Origin: Planctomycetota bacterium
GTDB lineage: Bacteria; Planctomycetota; Planctomycetia; Pirellulales; Pirellulaceae
Assembly: GCA_014238905.1 (NCBI GenBank)
Contig: JABAAE010000009.1
Location: forward strand, 1-64,000
Direction of reading: 5' to 3'
DNA: 64,000 nt
How positions within the stretch are numbered: position 1 is the first letter of the stretch; the number at the start of each line of letters is the position of its first letter. The position numbers and the translations under genes were made by a program. Below the pieces are notes generated by a model, which saw nothing but the letters and a program-made list of their open reading frames with translations, had not been told where the DNA came from and ran no database searches. This document shows positions 18,691 through 28,658 of this stretch, in pieces.

Positions 18691-20463
18691 CTACTTCTTG
18701 TTTTCTGGGAGTTTAATTTTTGGCTTGACGATCAACGGAAAATAATCGGTAACATGACCAGGCAAACTCGGTAAACGGGAAAGCTTAACAGGAACAGAGG
18801 CGAGCAAATCGACATTCACCTCGCTGGAACGCTGATCAGCATTTGATAACGCTACCATTTTGAGAGGCAACAATCTCAATTCGGTGACGTTTTCGGGTAA
18901 AAGGACCTCAAGCGTACCTTCGTTTTTTTTGTCTTTGTTCCATTGAAATCCAACCACTTTGCAAGCGATCTTCGCTCTGGAATAAACCCGCCATTGCAGA
19001 TTTTTTTCGGGTTCTTGCTGCTGGAACTTAATCGGGATCGAAACCGTCCCACCACTGACACCGACCGAAAACTCAAGATCTTTTCTATTGTTGGGCCGGG
19101 CTGACAATGAAATCTTCGAACTCGGCTTCGGTTCGGACAATTCCAGACAATATTGAAATTCAAATCCGCCACGGCCGAATCCTTCCTCCACTTGCAAACG
19201 ATAATGCCCATCCTCAGGAAAAGCGACGGTGAACTCTCCTTGCCGATTGGATGCCCAATGAAAACTCCCAATCAAACCACCTCCTGAATTTAACACCTTC
19301 ACTTTGGGGATAGCCGGGGTGCGGATCGCATCAGCCAGAGAACGAAAGACAATTTTCTCGCCTTTCCTGGCGTGAATCCACCACTGGTCGACCCGGCCCG
19401 CAACGTCAATGTAGCCACAAATCACCGCTGGCGCACTGACGCTAGGGGCAACGGTTGCGCCAACAACCAATTTGCCGCCGCTAGCAACGTGAACTGGCTC
19501 GGTATAAAGCGGCCAAGCGGTTCGCATCATGCAAGCGAATCCATGATTCAATCCCGCCATGTCCAAAAGATCATTGCCCGAATCCCGTCTGGATGGTACC
19601 AGTTGGCGGGATACCCGCCCCCTCTTACGACTATTGACCGGATCGTTAATGTGCAACAAGACCGGCTTTTCCCCACCAACCACCGAAGGATAAACAACCG
19701 ATTGAATGGATTCCTCTGCAACCCTCAGTCGGAAAGGCCTTCCACCCCGGTACTGGACGTCATGACAAACCAAATAATGCAGTCCATCATCGTGGGGCGT
19801 AAAAGAGAATAGAGGATCCGCACCTGTGAAGGGATGATCATCATGCCGAGCGATGACGCGCCCATCCCCATCAAGCAGACGGATCACCAAATCAACGTCA
19901 ATACCCAGACGATCTGCGACCGCTTCCACAACCACTCGTTTCCCCTGCCGAAGATCAACGGGTATCTTGACCGATTCCCGGTCCTTGGTCTCCAGGCTGA
20001 CACCAAAAGGAAACACAAATGGCGGTAGATTGCCTGAATTAGCAGGCAAATCGAATGCGGTGGACTCTATTGAATCCACCACCATGAGCATGGGATTAGA
20101 GAACTCACGATCGGTAAACAACCGGGCCGACTGAAGACCAACAGGAATTTTTTGAGGTGTAATTTCAAAGGTCAATTTGGAACTTGACCCGACCGCATCG
20201 GGCATCAATCTGATTTCAGCAGGAAAACTAACCCACAATTTCGCAAACTGCTTATCAGTTCCTACGAAATCGCGACCGGTAAAGGTAATGACGGTGGGCC
20301 GTGTGGGGTGTATCGCCAACGAACTCATCTTCTGAATTTCGATCGCGGCATTCATCCGCCCACTATTACTAACGAACAGAAAAAATAATAATCCGCATAT
20401 CAGAGCCTTCCGCTGATCACGTCGCCACGCAACTGACGGTGGCCTTAAAACCAATCCATCCAT
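18691..20463 (-). CDS. Exported PPC-type beta-sandwich protein
   Basis: About 590 residues with an N-terminal hydrophobic segment (LICGLLFFLFVSNSG). Residues 40-120 look like an Ig-like or IPT domain, and 140-260 and 340-440 resemble bacterial pre-peptidase C-terminal (PPC) sandwiches (VDVDLVIRLLDGDG-type motif, RHDDHPFTGADPLFSFTP, EDGHYRLQVEE). No catalytic motif is seen. The ATG shares its A with the TGA of the PD40 gene (TGATG), so translation is probably coupled. PPC-type proteins are commonly found beside DUF1549/DUF1553 genes. A binding or structural role is inferred only. Confidence 0.75.
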   Translation of the reverse strand: MDGLVLRPPSVAWRRDQRKALICGLLFFLFVSNSGRMNAAIEIQKMSSLAIHPTRPTVITFTGRDFVGTDKQFAKLWVSFPAEIRLMPDAVGSSSKLTFEITPQKIPVGLQSARLFTDREFSNPMLMVVDSIESTAFDLPANSGNLPPFVFPFGVSLETKDRESVKIPVDLRQGKRVVVEAVADRLGIDVDLVIRLLDGDGRVIARHDDHPFTGADPLFSFTPHDDGLHYLVCHDVQYRGGRPFRLRVAEESIQSVVYPSVVGGEKPVLLHINDPVNSRKRGRVSRQLVPSRRDSGNDLLDMAGLNHGFACMMRTAWPLYTEPVHVASGGKLVVGATVAPSVSAPAVICGYIDVAGRVDQWWIHARKGEKIVFRSLADAIRTPAIPKVKVLNSGGGLIGSFHWASNRQGEFTVAFPEDGHYRLQVEEGFGRGGFEFQYCLELSEPKPSSKISLSARPNNRKDLEFSVGVSGGTVSIPIKFQQQEPEKNLQWRVYSRAKIACKVVGFQWNKDKKNEGTLEVLLPENVTELRLLPLKMVALSNADQRSSEVNVDLLASVPVKLSRLPSLPGHVTDYFPLIVKPKIKLPENKK

Positions 20464-21461
20464 CACGATCCCGTTGCCCCTGATCCCGTTGACCCTGATC
20501 CCGTTGACCCTGATCCCGTTGACCCTGATCCCGATAGAGAATCATTCATGGTGTTCAAATTCAAAATTCGATTTGGCGGCACATCCACTTCAAAAAGATC
20601 AAATCGCCCCAACCGTTCAGATACAAACAGGATTTTTTGACTGTCTGGATGCCAAGCAGGGTAATCATCCCTTTCCTGATTATGCGTCAACCTGTACGCC
20701 ACACCGCCGTCAATTCCCATCACGTAGATTTCATAGTTTCCATCTCGAGTGCTGGTAAATGCAATTTTTCGGCCATCCGGGCTGACGACTGGACGAACAT
20801 CCATCAACTTATTTTCTGTCAGCCTTTTTTCACCAGTCCCATCAAGGTTCATCGAGTAAATCTCGTAATTATTTTCACGACTGTTCGTAAAAACAACCCG
20901 CTTTCCGTCGGGCGTGAAACTGGGCCAGTTACTAATCCCCTCTGACTGTGTCAGTTGTTTCTTGTCAGTGCCGTCGGGCTTCACTGACCATAACTGCTGT
21001 GGTCCAGTTTCGGCAAACGCGTACACCAACAGTTTGGAATCAGGTGAGAAGCAGCTACTTCGGGTGCCCCCCCGACCACTATGTCTGATATAGGCAAGTT
21101 TGTTTTCTTGAGTGTCCTTGATTACCAATTGAGCGGTCAAATTGCCAGTACATTCGGTGTAGGCGAAATATCGACCATCCGACGAAAACGAGGGCTCTAC
21201 GTGATGCTTATCACCGGCATCCTTGATGAACGGCTTGGCCTCACCTCCCTTGGAGGACATGACCATCATCCGAACTAAATCTGGCGTCTCGTCATAACAA
21301 AAGATGATTTCTCCACCGTTTTTTATAAAACAGGGGTCCCGTTTCATCGAACCATCCCGAGTCAATTGTCTCGCGATGGCCCCCTGCGAAAATGCTTCCG
21401 CTGAACAGAACAAAAACATTCCCAAGCAGGCCAGTTTTAGCGATAGATTAGTTTGCATCAT
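20463..21461 (-). CDS. Exported TolB-like PD40 beta-propeller with C-terminal GSGST repeats
   Basis: About 332 residues. The start is taken at ATG 21461 (two ATGs in a row) because a clean signal peptide follows (SLKLACLGMFLFCSAEAFSQ). The body is a propeller of PD40 (WD40-like) blades with the motif SPDGRKIAFTSTRDGNYEIYVM and similar, as in TolB. The last 20 or so residues are a low-complexity (GSGST)n tail encoded by a 15-base tandem repeat at 20467-20526. No enzymatic motif. It is the second gene of the DUF1501 unit, 77 bases after it, and overlaps the next gene by one base. Confidence 0.85.
   Translation of the reverse strand: MMQTNLSLKLACLGMFLFCSAEAFSQGAIARQLTRDGSMKRDPCFIKNGGEIIFCYDETPDLVRMMVMSSKGGEAKPFIKDAGDKHHVEPSFSSDGRYFAYTECTGNLTAQLVIKDTQENKLAYIRHSGRGGTRSSCFSPDSKLLVYAFAETGPQQLWSVKPDGTDKKQLTQSEGISNWPSFTPDGKRVVFTNSRENNYEIYSMNLDGTGEKRLTENKLMDVRPVVSPDGRKIAFTSTRDGNYEIYVMGIDGGVAYRLTHNQERDDYPAWHPDSQKILFVSERLGRFDLFEVDVPPNRILNLNTMNDSLSGSGSTGSGSTGSGSTGSGATGS
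20467..20526. repeat. 15-base tandem repeat (4 copies)
   Basis: Four consecutive 15-base units of GATCCCGTTGACCCT (the first with one change) plus a partial fifth. In the minus-strand gene they encode GSGST units right before the stop codon. Unit length is a multiple of three, so copy-number change would keep the frame. Confidence 0.95.
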
Positions 21462-21538
21462 GATCTTTTTTTCCCAGCCACCATGTCGTCCCGCTAGACT
21501 CTCTAAGAACAACCGCCTTTTAAATCAATCCCCTGATG

Positions 21539-22882
21539 TTACAACAGTTCGTGGATCAAGCTACCACCATCGAGCACTTTCAACTCAGCTCGTTCCCGAG
21601 CTCCTATCCCGCATAGCTCAGAAATCGTTGTCCCTGTCATCAGCGGGGTGATGGGACGAGTAATCGGATGAGCAGCCGTTTTATCACTCTCCCCGATACA
21701 TCGACCGGGCTGCACACCACCGCCGGCCCAGACCGAAAAATAACAATGCTGCCAATGCTCTCGTGCTGCCCGATTACTGATTTTGGGCGTTCGACCAAAC
21801 TCACCCATGGCGATCAGAAGCGTACTGTCCAGCAATCCTCGGTCGTCCAGGTCATCCAAAAGTGCACAATAAGCACGATCAAAAATCGGGCAATGCCGAT
21901 CCTGTAACAATTCAAAATTGTAGATGTGAGTATCCCAGCCAAAGTCCCCATTGGGTGTAAAAGTTTCCACATATTCACTCCAATTCACTTGTACATAGGG
22001 AACCTCGGCTTCGACTAACCGGCGGGCAAGCAGACAGCTTTGGCCAAACGTTGTTTGGCCGTATGAGTCCCGGGTTTTCTCCTTTTCTTGTGTTAGATCA
22101 AACGCCAGACGCGCTTGCTCGTCAGTCAATAAACCATAGGCGGTTTGATGGGTTCGATTCCAATCCTGAATCCTTGCTGAATCAAGCTGTCGTCGGGTTT
22201 TGTCTATATCGGCAAGTAAATTCTTCCGATTTTGAATTCGGTTGGGAGTCATCTTGGGTAGCATTGCCAACGTAGGGATACCGACTTTCCCCTTTTCGCT
22301 ACAGCTGACCAGAAAGGGATCGTATGCCTTTCCCAGCGTCCCTCCGCCATATCCTTCGATACGCCGAGGAAGATCACGTGGAATACCTTGGCCGACGTAA
22401 AAAAATGGCGGCAAGGCCCCGGTCGCTCCTCGCTGTTTGGCGACAATAGATCCAAAATTGGGCTTAATGGGACCGGCATTTTCTTCGTAACCAGTCAACG
22501 CCACGGTACCTGCTCCCGGATGCCCACCATTGGTCGTCTTCATCGATCTAATCACCGAAAACTTATCACTCCGTTGTGCCATCCTAGGCAACAATTCAGT
22601 GAATCGCATTCCGGTTGTTTTAGTGGAAATCGTTCCGAAAGGCCCCCGGAAGTCCATGGGCGCATCCGGCTTGGGGTCCACCATATCGATATGGCTAGGC
22701 CCTCCCCAAAGCCATAGAAGCAAAACTGATTTTGCTTTCCGCCGGACCCGTTCCGTCTCCACGGCCTCCAACGATGGCAACCCCATCCCTAAAGCCATGG
22801 GCACTGTCGCGGCAGTTTGCAAGAATCCGCGACGTCCAACTCCACTACATGTTCTTGTTTTGAAATTCCCGAATTCCAACAT
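21539..22882 (-). CDS. DUF1501 family protein (Tat-exported)
   Basis: 447 residues with a twin-arginine signal (GRRGFLQTAATV). Characteristic DUF1501 motifs: LLLWLWGGPSHIDMVDPKP, MRFTELLPRMAQ, VIRSMKTTNGGHPGAG, FGWDTHIYNF and MGEFGRTPKI. The fold is related to the alkaline-phosphatase/sulfatase superfamily, but the sulfatase formylglycine motif is absent. It is usually the partner of DUF1549/DUF1553 proteins and is here the first gene of their transcription unit. Ribosome site AGGAAAG precedes the ATG. Activity not established for the family. Confidence 0.92.
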   Translation of the reverse strand: MLEFGNFKTRTCSGVGRRGFLQTAATVPMALGMGLPSLEAVETERVRRKAKSVLLLWLWGGPSHIDMVDPKPDAPMDFRGPFGTISTKTTGMRFTELLPRMAQRSDKFSVIRSMKTTNGGHPGAGTVALTGYEENAGPIKPNFGSIVAKQRGATGALPPFFYVGQGIPRDLPRRIEGYGGGTLGKAYDPFLVSCSEKGKVGIPTLAMLPKMTPNRIQNRKNLLADIDKTRRQLDSARIQDWNRTHQTAYGLLTDEQARLAFDLTQEKEKTRDSYGQTTFGQSCLLARRLVEAEVPYVQVNWSEYVETFTPNGDFGWDTHIYNFELLQDRHCPIFDRAYCALLDDLDDRGLLDSTLLIAMGEFGRTPKISNRAAREHWQHCYFSVWAGGGVQPGRCIGESDKTAAHPITRPITPLMTGTTISELCGIGARERAELKVLDGGSLIHELL

Positions 22883-23377
22883 GGCAAGCTCTTTCCTGGT
22901 GGGCAGTCATCGAGGCGTTTTAACGACGGCGTGGAATACTGTTGATACCTCTTGCAGTAAAACAGAGGTACCGCCGCCCTCGATTTTACAGGCAGGAACC
23001 TTTTTTTTCAAACATCGTCTCGCTTTCCTTCAAGCTGACACTCTATTTGAAAATTAGGGATCGCTCAAAGTCATCACAGAATCCAATTCGATCAATCCCT
23101 GCCGATAGCTCGACACTGCAGGTTACCTTACTGGATCTGGCGTTTTCGGGTCATCGCCCCCCCTAAATGAACAGCGACCACCCGTGTCACGGCAGAATTC
23201 CATGGCGATGTTGGGCACCCCTCAAAAACGCCGCCGAGTGCCGGTCCAACCCCATCAAAAACATCAACAAGAGGAATTACGGTTGTTGATATTCAGTCAC
23301 TCGCGGGTCGATCGCAAAGCATGACAAGGCCATGTAATGAGTCCTTACAAATGATCACACCGCAACATTAATGGCAG
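22883..23377. other. Intergenic region
   Basis: 495 bases between two minus-strand genes. It should hold the promoter of the five-gene unit. No gene, repeat or hairpin that I can support. Confidence 0.5.
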
Positions 23378-24181
23378 TTAAGACGTGGCTCCTGTTCGAC
23401 GATCGACCTGACGAAACTCTTTCAAGATGCTATCCCAAAGCAAACGCCGCGAATTGAGCGCTTCGGCCGCAGAATCCCTAATTTGATTCCAATTCGAGGG
23501 GTCATTTCCACCGAGAGACCTGATGAGGTTCGCCGTCATCGGCCCGTGTTGATCACCATCGACCTCTACGTGACGGTTCAAGTAATAAAGAAATGATCCA
23601 AACATACCGTCATTCTGAAAATTCAATTCCCCCACGATTTCCTTGAAGACACCTGGCAACAAATTCTCTCGTCCAAAAGCAAAGACCGACGCCAATGAAA
23701 TCAGATCGGCATTTTGAATCGTTTGAAAAGTAGAACCCACAAACTCTCGCACAGCGGAGGGTGCGTTGCCCGCCCTTAGCGCTTTTTCTATTGACCGATC
23801 TTCTCGCCACTGCGACTGGAAATTCTCAATCGAATCGGTGGCAGCACCACAATCATCCATTGCTCGGCAATAAAGTTCAAAATGACTGCAATAGCCTCCT
23901 TGGCCATCTTCATCACTCTCCTCTGATAGAACGATTTCGTTGATCAATCTCGCCTGCTCGCCATTAATCGCTGGGAACCAGGGAACGTCTACTACCGTCA
24001 GTTTTCTCTGCAGCGATTTTAACAACGACATAAAATCCCAAACGGCGAAAACATGCCTTTGCATGAATAAACGCAACTTTTCGACGGTATTGATCTCATA
24101 ATTAACGGGGTGTTTCACCAAGGCATCCCGACACTCGCTGAGACTATCAACAGTGGAGTCGTACCAATTTTCGGCGTTCAT
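23378..24181 (-). CDS. DUF3050 family protein (haem-oxygenase-like fold)
   Basis: 267 residues, no signal peptide. It matches what I know of DUF3050: LRLFMQRHVFAVWDFMSLLK near the N-terminus, WFPAINGEQARLINEIVLSE, HFELYCRAM and LYYLNRHVEVDGDQHGP, with His and Glu residues placed as in haem-oxygenase-like or diiron helical proteins. Function unknown; members are thought to bind a metal or small molecule. AAGGA precedes the ATG. It appears to be monocistronic. Confidence 0.8.
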   Translation of the reverse strand: MNAENWYDSTVDSLSECRDALVKHPVNYEINTVEKLRLFMQRHVFAVWDFMSLLKSLQRKLTVVDVPWFPAINGEQARLINEIVLSEESDEDGQGGYCSHFELYCRAMDDCGAATDSIENFQSQWREDRSIEKALRAGNAPSAVREFVGSTFQTIQNADLISLASVFAFGRENLLPGVFKEIVGELNFQNDGMFGSFLYYLNRHVEVDGDQHGPMTANLIRSLGGNDPSNWNQIRDSAAEALNSRRLLWDSILKEFRQVDRRTGATS

Positions 24182-24873
24182 CTTTTCGTCCTTATTCGAA
24201 TCTGCCCCCGTTGATTATCATCTCCATCAATCTAGCCTTTATCGAAGATTTGCGAAAAGGATTTGAGAGTAATCCTGCGATTTCGAAACAATCTGCGATC
24301 GACCGGGCACTGTAAAAAAAGGGAAGTGAATTCTTTCCACTCTTTGCTGCTACAATTGTCAAAGAGGGCTTTGGGTCAGGCCCTGTCGAACTGCCGTGGT
24401 ACATCGAACTCGTGAACTCCGTATCGTTTTGCAGAAACAACCGAGCTCAGCACTTCTCGCGGGCCGAAGTTGCTTGCATTCAAAACGCCAAAAAAGTCAT
24501 CTGATTTGTCGAAACGGAAAAGAATCTTCGTGTTTTAATCAGCTAGGCCTTCCCGGTACGCTGTTAACCGCAAGTGAACTGAGGGAATTCGTATCAAACT
24601 CCCAAATATTGCTCAAAAACATTTTTGACTCGACGAATGCATTCTCAAATACGGAGAAGACGACTGCGCATCAACCACCTTCATGACGCCACATTGACAT
24701 ATCATTCGAAAACAGGAAGACCTCCGATCATGCACTGGGGCTTGCATGACCACCGTAATAAAAACCCCAGAGGTACAAAAAAAGCGACGCTGGTAGCGTC
24801 GCTTCATGGATCGTTGAAGATATTTTCACAGCGATAGCAAACGGCCTTTCCTGCTCGCTATCCTCAGTAGGAT
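24182..24873. other. Intergenic region
   Basis: 692 bases between two minus-strand genes. It contains the terminator of the upstream dehydrogenase gene (24776-24804) and presumably the promoter of the DUF3050 gene. A short open frame at 24192-24440 has no recognisable features and is not called. Confidence 0.5.
24776..24804 (-). terminator. Rho-independent terminator
   Basis: Perfect 10-base stem AAGCGACGCT / AGCGTCGCTT with a three-base loop. On the minus strand it is followed by a run of seven T. It lies about 70 bases after the stop of the minus-strand dehydrogenase gene. Confidence 0.88.
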
Positions 24874-26211
24874 TTAGACCTTGAGGATATCAAAGCCCTC
24901 ACGGCGTTGGCGTGCTTGAAAAGCTGCTGCTTGATCATCACCCATTATTTTTTCAGTTAATGGATTCCAAACAATTTTTCGGCCCAATCGAGCCGCTATG
25001 GAACTCAAATGACAAGCCGCCATTGCCTGAATGTGGCTGAACGGGTCTGACACTGTTAATCCCCCTTCGCGAATACAACGATAGAAATTATTTTTATGTC
25101 CTTCGTGGGGCTTCCCTTTGTAGAGGTTTTTGACCGCATCGTCGGTATATTGGTCTTTATCCCAATTTTCTTCGATCGGCTTTCCTGCGATTTTGCCACG
25201 GTTGACAAAAATACGCCCTTTCGACCCTTCGAATGTAATCCCATTGTCACCATGGCTAGTGACATCCATCGTGATACCATCGCTGAACTTGTGCATCACC
25301 GAAAACTTATGCGACGTGTTGTAGCAGTCGTCCACTGTGGCGTAACCATCTTTATACTCCACCGGGTGCTCGCAATTGGTTCCGTCAATTTCGACCGGCC
25401 CCTGTTTCGCACCATTTTTGTCGAGTGCCCACATCGCAATATCGACATGATGTGCACCCCAGTCGGTGAATTTACCGCCTGAGTATTCGTACCACCAACG
25501 AAATTCATAATGACATCGGCGTTGGCGGTAGTCCCTCGCTGCAGCCTGTCCTTGCCACATATCCCAATTGAGTTCCTTGGGTGCTTCGGCGACCGGAAAT
25601 GGTCCTCCCGTGGGTGAACCATTGATTCCAACAGTCACATGCTTTATTTTCCCGAGAACCCCTTTCTGAACCATGTTGACCGCCCTCATAAACTTATTAC
25701 GGTCACTTCGTTGCTGGGTTCCAACCAGGAACACTTGGTCGCGATGCTTTTCGCAAGCACGACGAATTAATTGGTTTTCCTCCAAAGTAAGAGTGAGAGG
25801 TTTTTGGCAAAAAACATGCTTACCCGCTTCTAATGCTTCAACGGCAATCTTGATATGCCAATGGTCAGGCGTGACGATACTGACAACATCGATGTCTTTT
25901 CGATCTAACACTTTGCGGTAATCGGAATAATTATCAGCTTTTCCTTTGCCAATATTTTTGTCATTCTTGGCTCGCAGTGCGTGCCTCTCATCGACGTCAC
26001 AAACAGCGACGACATCACCGAATCTCGCGTGTCCTCGAGCATCTCCCGAACCCATACTGCCGACGCCAATGCACCCAATGCTTGGCCGATCGTTTTTCTC
26101 CTGATTGGCAAACGCTGCTTGATTCCAACCAAAATAGGGAATGGCTAATGCCGCACCGGTTCCGGTAGCGGTCGATTTTATGAACCCGCGGCGGGTGTCT
26201 TGGGTTGTCAT
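24874..26211 (-). CDS. Tat-exported Gfo/Idh/MocA family oxidoreductase
   Basis: About 445 residues. Twin-arginine signal (TRRGFIKSTATGTGAALAIP), Rossmann NAD(P) motif GCIGVGSMGSGDARGH, the family's EKP-type signature as FCQKPLT, and TPDHWHIKIAVEAL. The C-terminal domain has FTDWGAHHVDIAMWAL with the usual His residues. The start at ATG 26211 is preferred over an upstream ATG at 26274 because AAGGA is suitably placed and the Tat signal then sits at the N-terminus. Substrate is likely a sugar or sugar derivative (family knowledge); export with bound cofactor via Tat is typical in planctomycetes. Divergent from a paralogue at 26425. Confidence 0.9.
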   Translation of the reverse strand: MTTQDTRRGFIKSTATGTGAALAIPYFGWNQAAFANQEKNDRPSIGCIGVGSMGSGDARGHARFGDVVAVCDVDERHALRAKNDKNIGKGKADNYSDYRKVLDRKDIDVVSIVTPDHWHIKIAVEALEAGKHVFCQKPLTLTLEENQLIRRACEKHRDQVFLVGTQQRSDRNKFMRAVNMVQKGVLGKIKHVTVGINGSPTGGPFPVAEAPKELNWDMWQGQAAARDYRQRRCHYEFRWWYEYSGGKFTDWGAHHVDIAMWALDKNGAKQGPVEIDGTNCEHPVEYKDGYATVDDCYNTSHKFSVMHKFSDGITMDVTSHGDNGITFEGSKGRIFVNRGKIAGKPIEENWDKDQYTDDAVKNLYKGKPHEGHKNNFYRCIREGGLTVSDPFSHIQAMAACHLSSIAARLGRKIVWNPLTEKIMGDDQAAAFQARQRREGFDILKV

Positions 26212-26424
26212 TGTAGTTTCCTTGCTGAAATTCGGCCAAACCGTGCCGAAGGGTTTTGGGTATAAAAATTTCATTGTAGCCTAACCGAACCACCATCGGC
26301 AAACACCTAGGCTGGAATCTATCGCCTGAAACGATTTAATTTGTGCAGCCCAAAAAAGATGTATACAATGTGACGACGTTACTCTTCTTCGCAACTCCAA
26401 CCTCCTGCCGGCTGAAATGAACTC

Positions 26425-27765
26425 ATGTCAAGACCACCAACGACTCGACGCAGATTCCTTTCCAAATCATTGGCAATTGGTGCTGCCGTTCCTTTTACGG
26501 CCCCCAACATTCTAAGAGCTCGCAATCTAATTGAAAAACTTGACATCGCGATTATCGGCTCCGGCGGCAGAGGAGGCGCAAACGCAGCGAGCGTGTCATC
26601 GGAAAACATTGTTGCCCTTTGCGATGTGAATGAAAACAACCTCAACTCCGCCGGCACTCGTTTTCCAAAGGCGAGAAAATACGTCGACTTTCGCAGGCTT
26701 TTCGACAAAGAAAAAAAATTCGATGCGGTTGTGGTGAGTACCTGTGAACACACCCATGCGTTTGCAACGTTACCTGCCTTGCAAATGGGCAAGCATGTCT
26801 ACTGCGAGAAGCCACTGACCTACAACATCGAGGAAGCCCGGAAAATCCGCTTAGCCGCCGGCAAGGCAAATGTGGCAACCCAAATGGGTACGCAAATTCA
26901 TGCGGGTGCGAACTATCGCCGAGTCGTGGAACTCATTCAGTCGGGAGCCATCGGTCCGGTACGGGAATCTCATACTTGGGTAGGAAGAGCATGGGGTAGG
27001 CAAAGTGCGGAGGATGCCCGAAAACATCGCGATATTGTATCGGTCCGAGAACGACCTCAGACAGGCCAGCCCTTACCTTCCAATTTGAATTGGGATTTGT
27101 GGTTAGGCCCCGCTCCCAAGCGGCCGTTTCACAATGTTTATTTCCCGGGGCCCAAATGGTATCGCTGGTGGGATTTTGGAAACGGAACAATGTCCGATTT
27201 GGGAAGTCACTTTGTGGACCTGCCTTTTTGGGCTCTCAATTTACGACACCCGCTGACCGTTGAGGCACGCGGTCCAGAACCTCATCCCGAAATCGCGCCA
27301 GCCTCAATGCAAGCGACTTACGAATACGGTCCGAGGGGCAAAATGCCGTCACTGAAGCTTCACTGGTATCAAGGGTCTCAAAAACCGCAGCTTTGGAAGG
27401 AAGGAAAAATTCCAAAGTGGGGCAGTGGCACGCTATTCGTTGGGGATAAAGGAATGCTGATTTCGGATTACAACAAGCACCTCCTGCTCCCTACCAAAGA
27501 CTTCGAAGACTTTCAGCGGCCAGAGCCTTTCATTCCCAACTCCATTGGACATCATGCTGAGTGGATTCAGGCTTGCAAAATGGGAACTCCAACAACCTGC
27601 AACTTCGAGTATGCCGGCTGGCTTACCGAAGCCAACCACCTTGGCAATGTCGCATTTCGTGCCGGTAAAAAACTGCAATGGGATGCTGAAAACATGGTGG
27701 CCACTAATGATACCGATGCTGAGCGATTTATTCGTCGTGATTACCGCCAAGGTTGGAGCCTCTAA
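26425..27765 (+). CDS. Tat-exported Gfo/Idh/MocA family oxidoreductase
   Basis: 446 residues. Twin-arginine signal ([16 protein letters not shown]), NAD(P) motif [14 protein letters not shown], the signature YCEKPLT, and C-terminal [16 protein letters not shown]. It is clearly diverged from the neighbouring minus-strand paralogue (for example a different region after residue 180), so probably acts on another substrate. The 213 bases between the two starts must carry both promoters. Confidence 0.9.
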   Translation: MSRPPTTRRRFLSKSLAIGAAVPFTAPNILRARNLIEKLDIAIIGSGGRGGANAASVSSENIVALCDVNENNLNSAGTRFPKARKYVDFRRLFDKEKKFDAVVVSTCEHTHAFATLPALQMGKHVYCEKPLTYNIEEARKIRLAAGKANVATQMGTQIHAGANYRRVVELIQSGAIGPVRESHTWVGRAWGRQSAEDARKHRDIVSVRERPQTGQPLPSNLNWDLWLGPAPKRPFHNVYFPGPKWYRWWDFGNGTMSDLGSHFVDLPFWALNLRHPLTVEARGPEPHPEIAPASMQATYEYGPRGKMPSLKLHWYQGSQKPQLWKEGKIPKWGSGTLFVGDKGMLISDYNKHLLLPTKDFEDFQRPEPFIPNSIGHHAEWIQACKMGTPTTCNFEYAGWLTEANHLGNVAFRAGKKLQWDAENMVATNDTDAERFIRRDYRQGWSL

Positions 27766-28658
27766 CCCCCAACCGCCGACGGAATTTAATTCGTGGTTGA
27801 AGTTGCCAAGCTGACCGTTCCATGGACAATCGGATCGCGGTAAGTTGACAGCCGGATGAGGACAATCGGTTCAGCGAAACGGATACAAACTCTTGAGGAT
27901 CGCCGGTGAGTAGCGTACCAATTTTCAGGTACAAACTGGGACTGCATCAAAAGGCGTATGGGAATAGAACCATCCGACGAGACTCTAGCCATGAAAACTG
28001 AAAAATGACTGGCCTTATTCTCAGATTAACCAGATGCTCGATTGAAGAGACGAGTCATCCAAAGAGGTGAAAACACAGGCACCTGCTCAGCCCCGAACAA
28101 CGAGAGGGGATCAACAGCTGGATCAACACGAAAATCTTTGCTTGTCATTTCTTTCCGGGATAAGACCACATGTTGATTTCGGAACAGATCTTTCTGCACA
28201 AAATTTCGATGCATCGCAGTGCGTACAATCTGGCCCGCAGGCGCATACCAAATGATCACCAACTCCATCAATCGTGCCCTGGAGATCGGCTTCGGAGAAA
28301 CAGGCCCCTTGAATTCCTTTTGATCCCTGTAAACCCTTCGACCGGTACGGTCAAAACTCTCTGCCGTGGTGCTGTCAGGCGATTCGAACCAGAAACAAAT
28401 TGAGGGTATCGATGTAACCGTTTTCCGGATTAGCACGACGGTTAGATCAAAGGGGGATTGGGGCGATCTCCTAAGCCCGGGATCAAAATTTTCCTCTGGT
28501 GGGACGCGTTTATTAAAAAAAGCGAGTTTTTCGTTTTACATCGCCTATAACCCAAAAAACAAGGCGACAACCTGGTTTTTTAACCTATATAGAAGGCAGA
28601 CTAGGCCATCCTCTACCCACTGAATTCACTTGAGAATTCGCTAAGTCCTACCTACAAA
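27766..28658. other. Intergenic region
   Basis: 893 bases between two plus-strand genes. An open frame of 136 codons on the minus strand (28026-28436) has no signal peptide, motif or convincing ribosome site; it could be a degraded gene. A tRNA-like T-loop sequence near 28380 does not fold as a tRNA. Nothing else supported. Confidence 0.4.

Noticed and set aside
22149..22170. T-loop-like sequence GGGTTCGATTCC
   Set aside because: It lies inside the DUF1501 coding sequence and no tRNA fold surrounds it.
24192..24440. 82-codon minus-strand open frame
   Set aside because: No recognisable features, weak start context, and low-complexity sequence between genes.
28026..28436. 136-codon minus-strand open frame
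   Set aside because: No signal peptide, motif, ribosome site or recognisable family; composition is like intergenic sequence. Possibly a degraded gene.
28360..28440. tRNA-like sequence on the minus strand (GGTTCGAATC with GTGCT/AGCAC ends)
   Set aside because: The T-stem has a mismatch next to the loop, only five acceptor pairs form, and no D-arm or anticodon arm folds.
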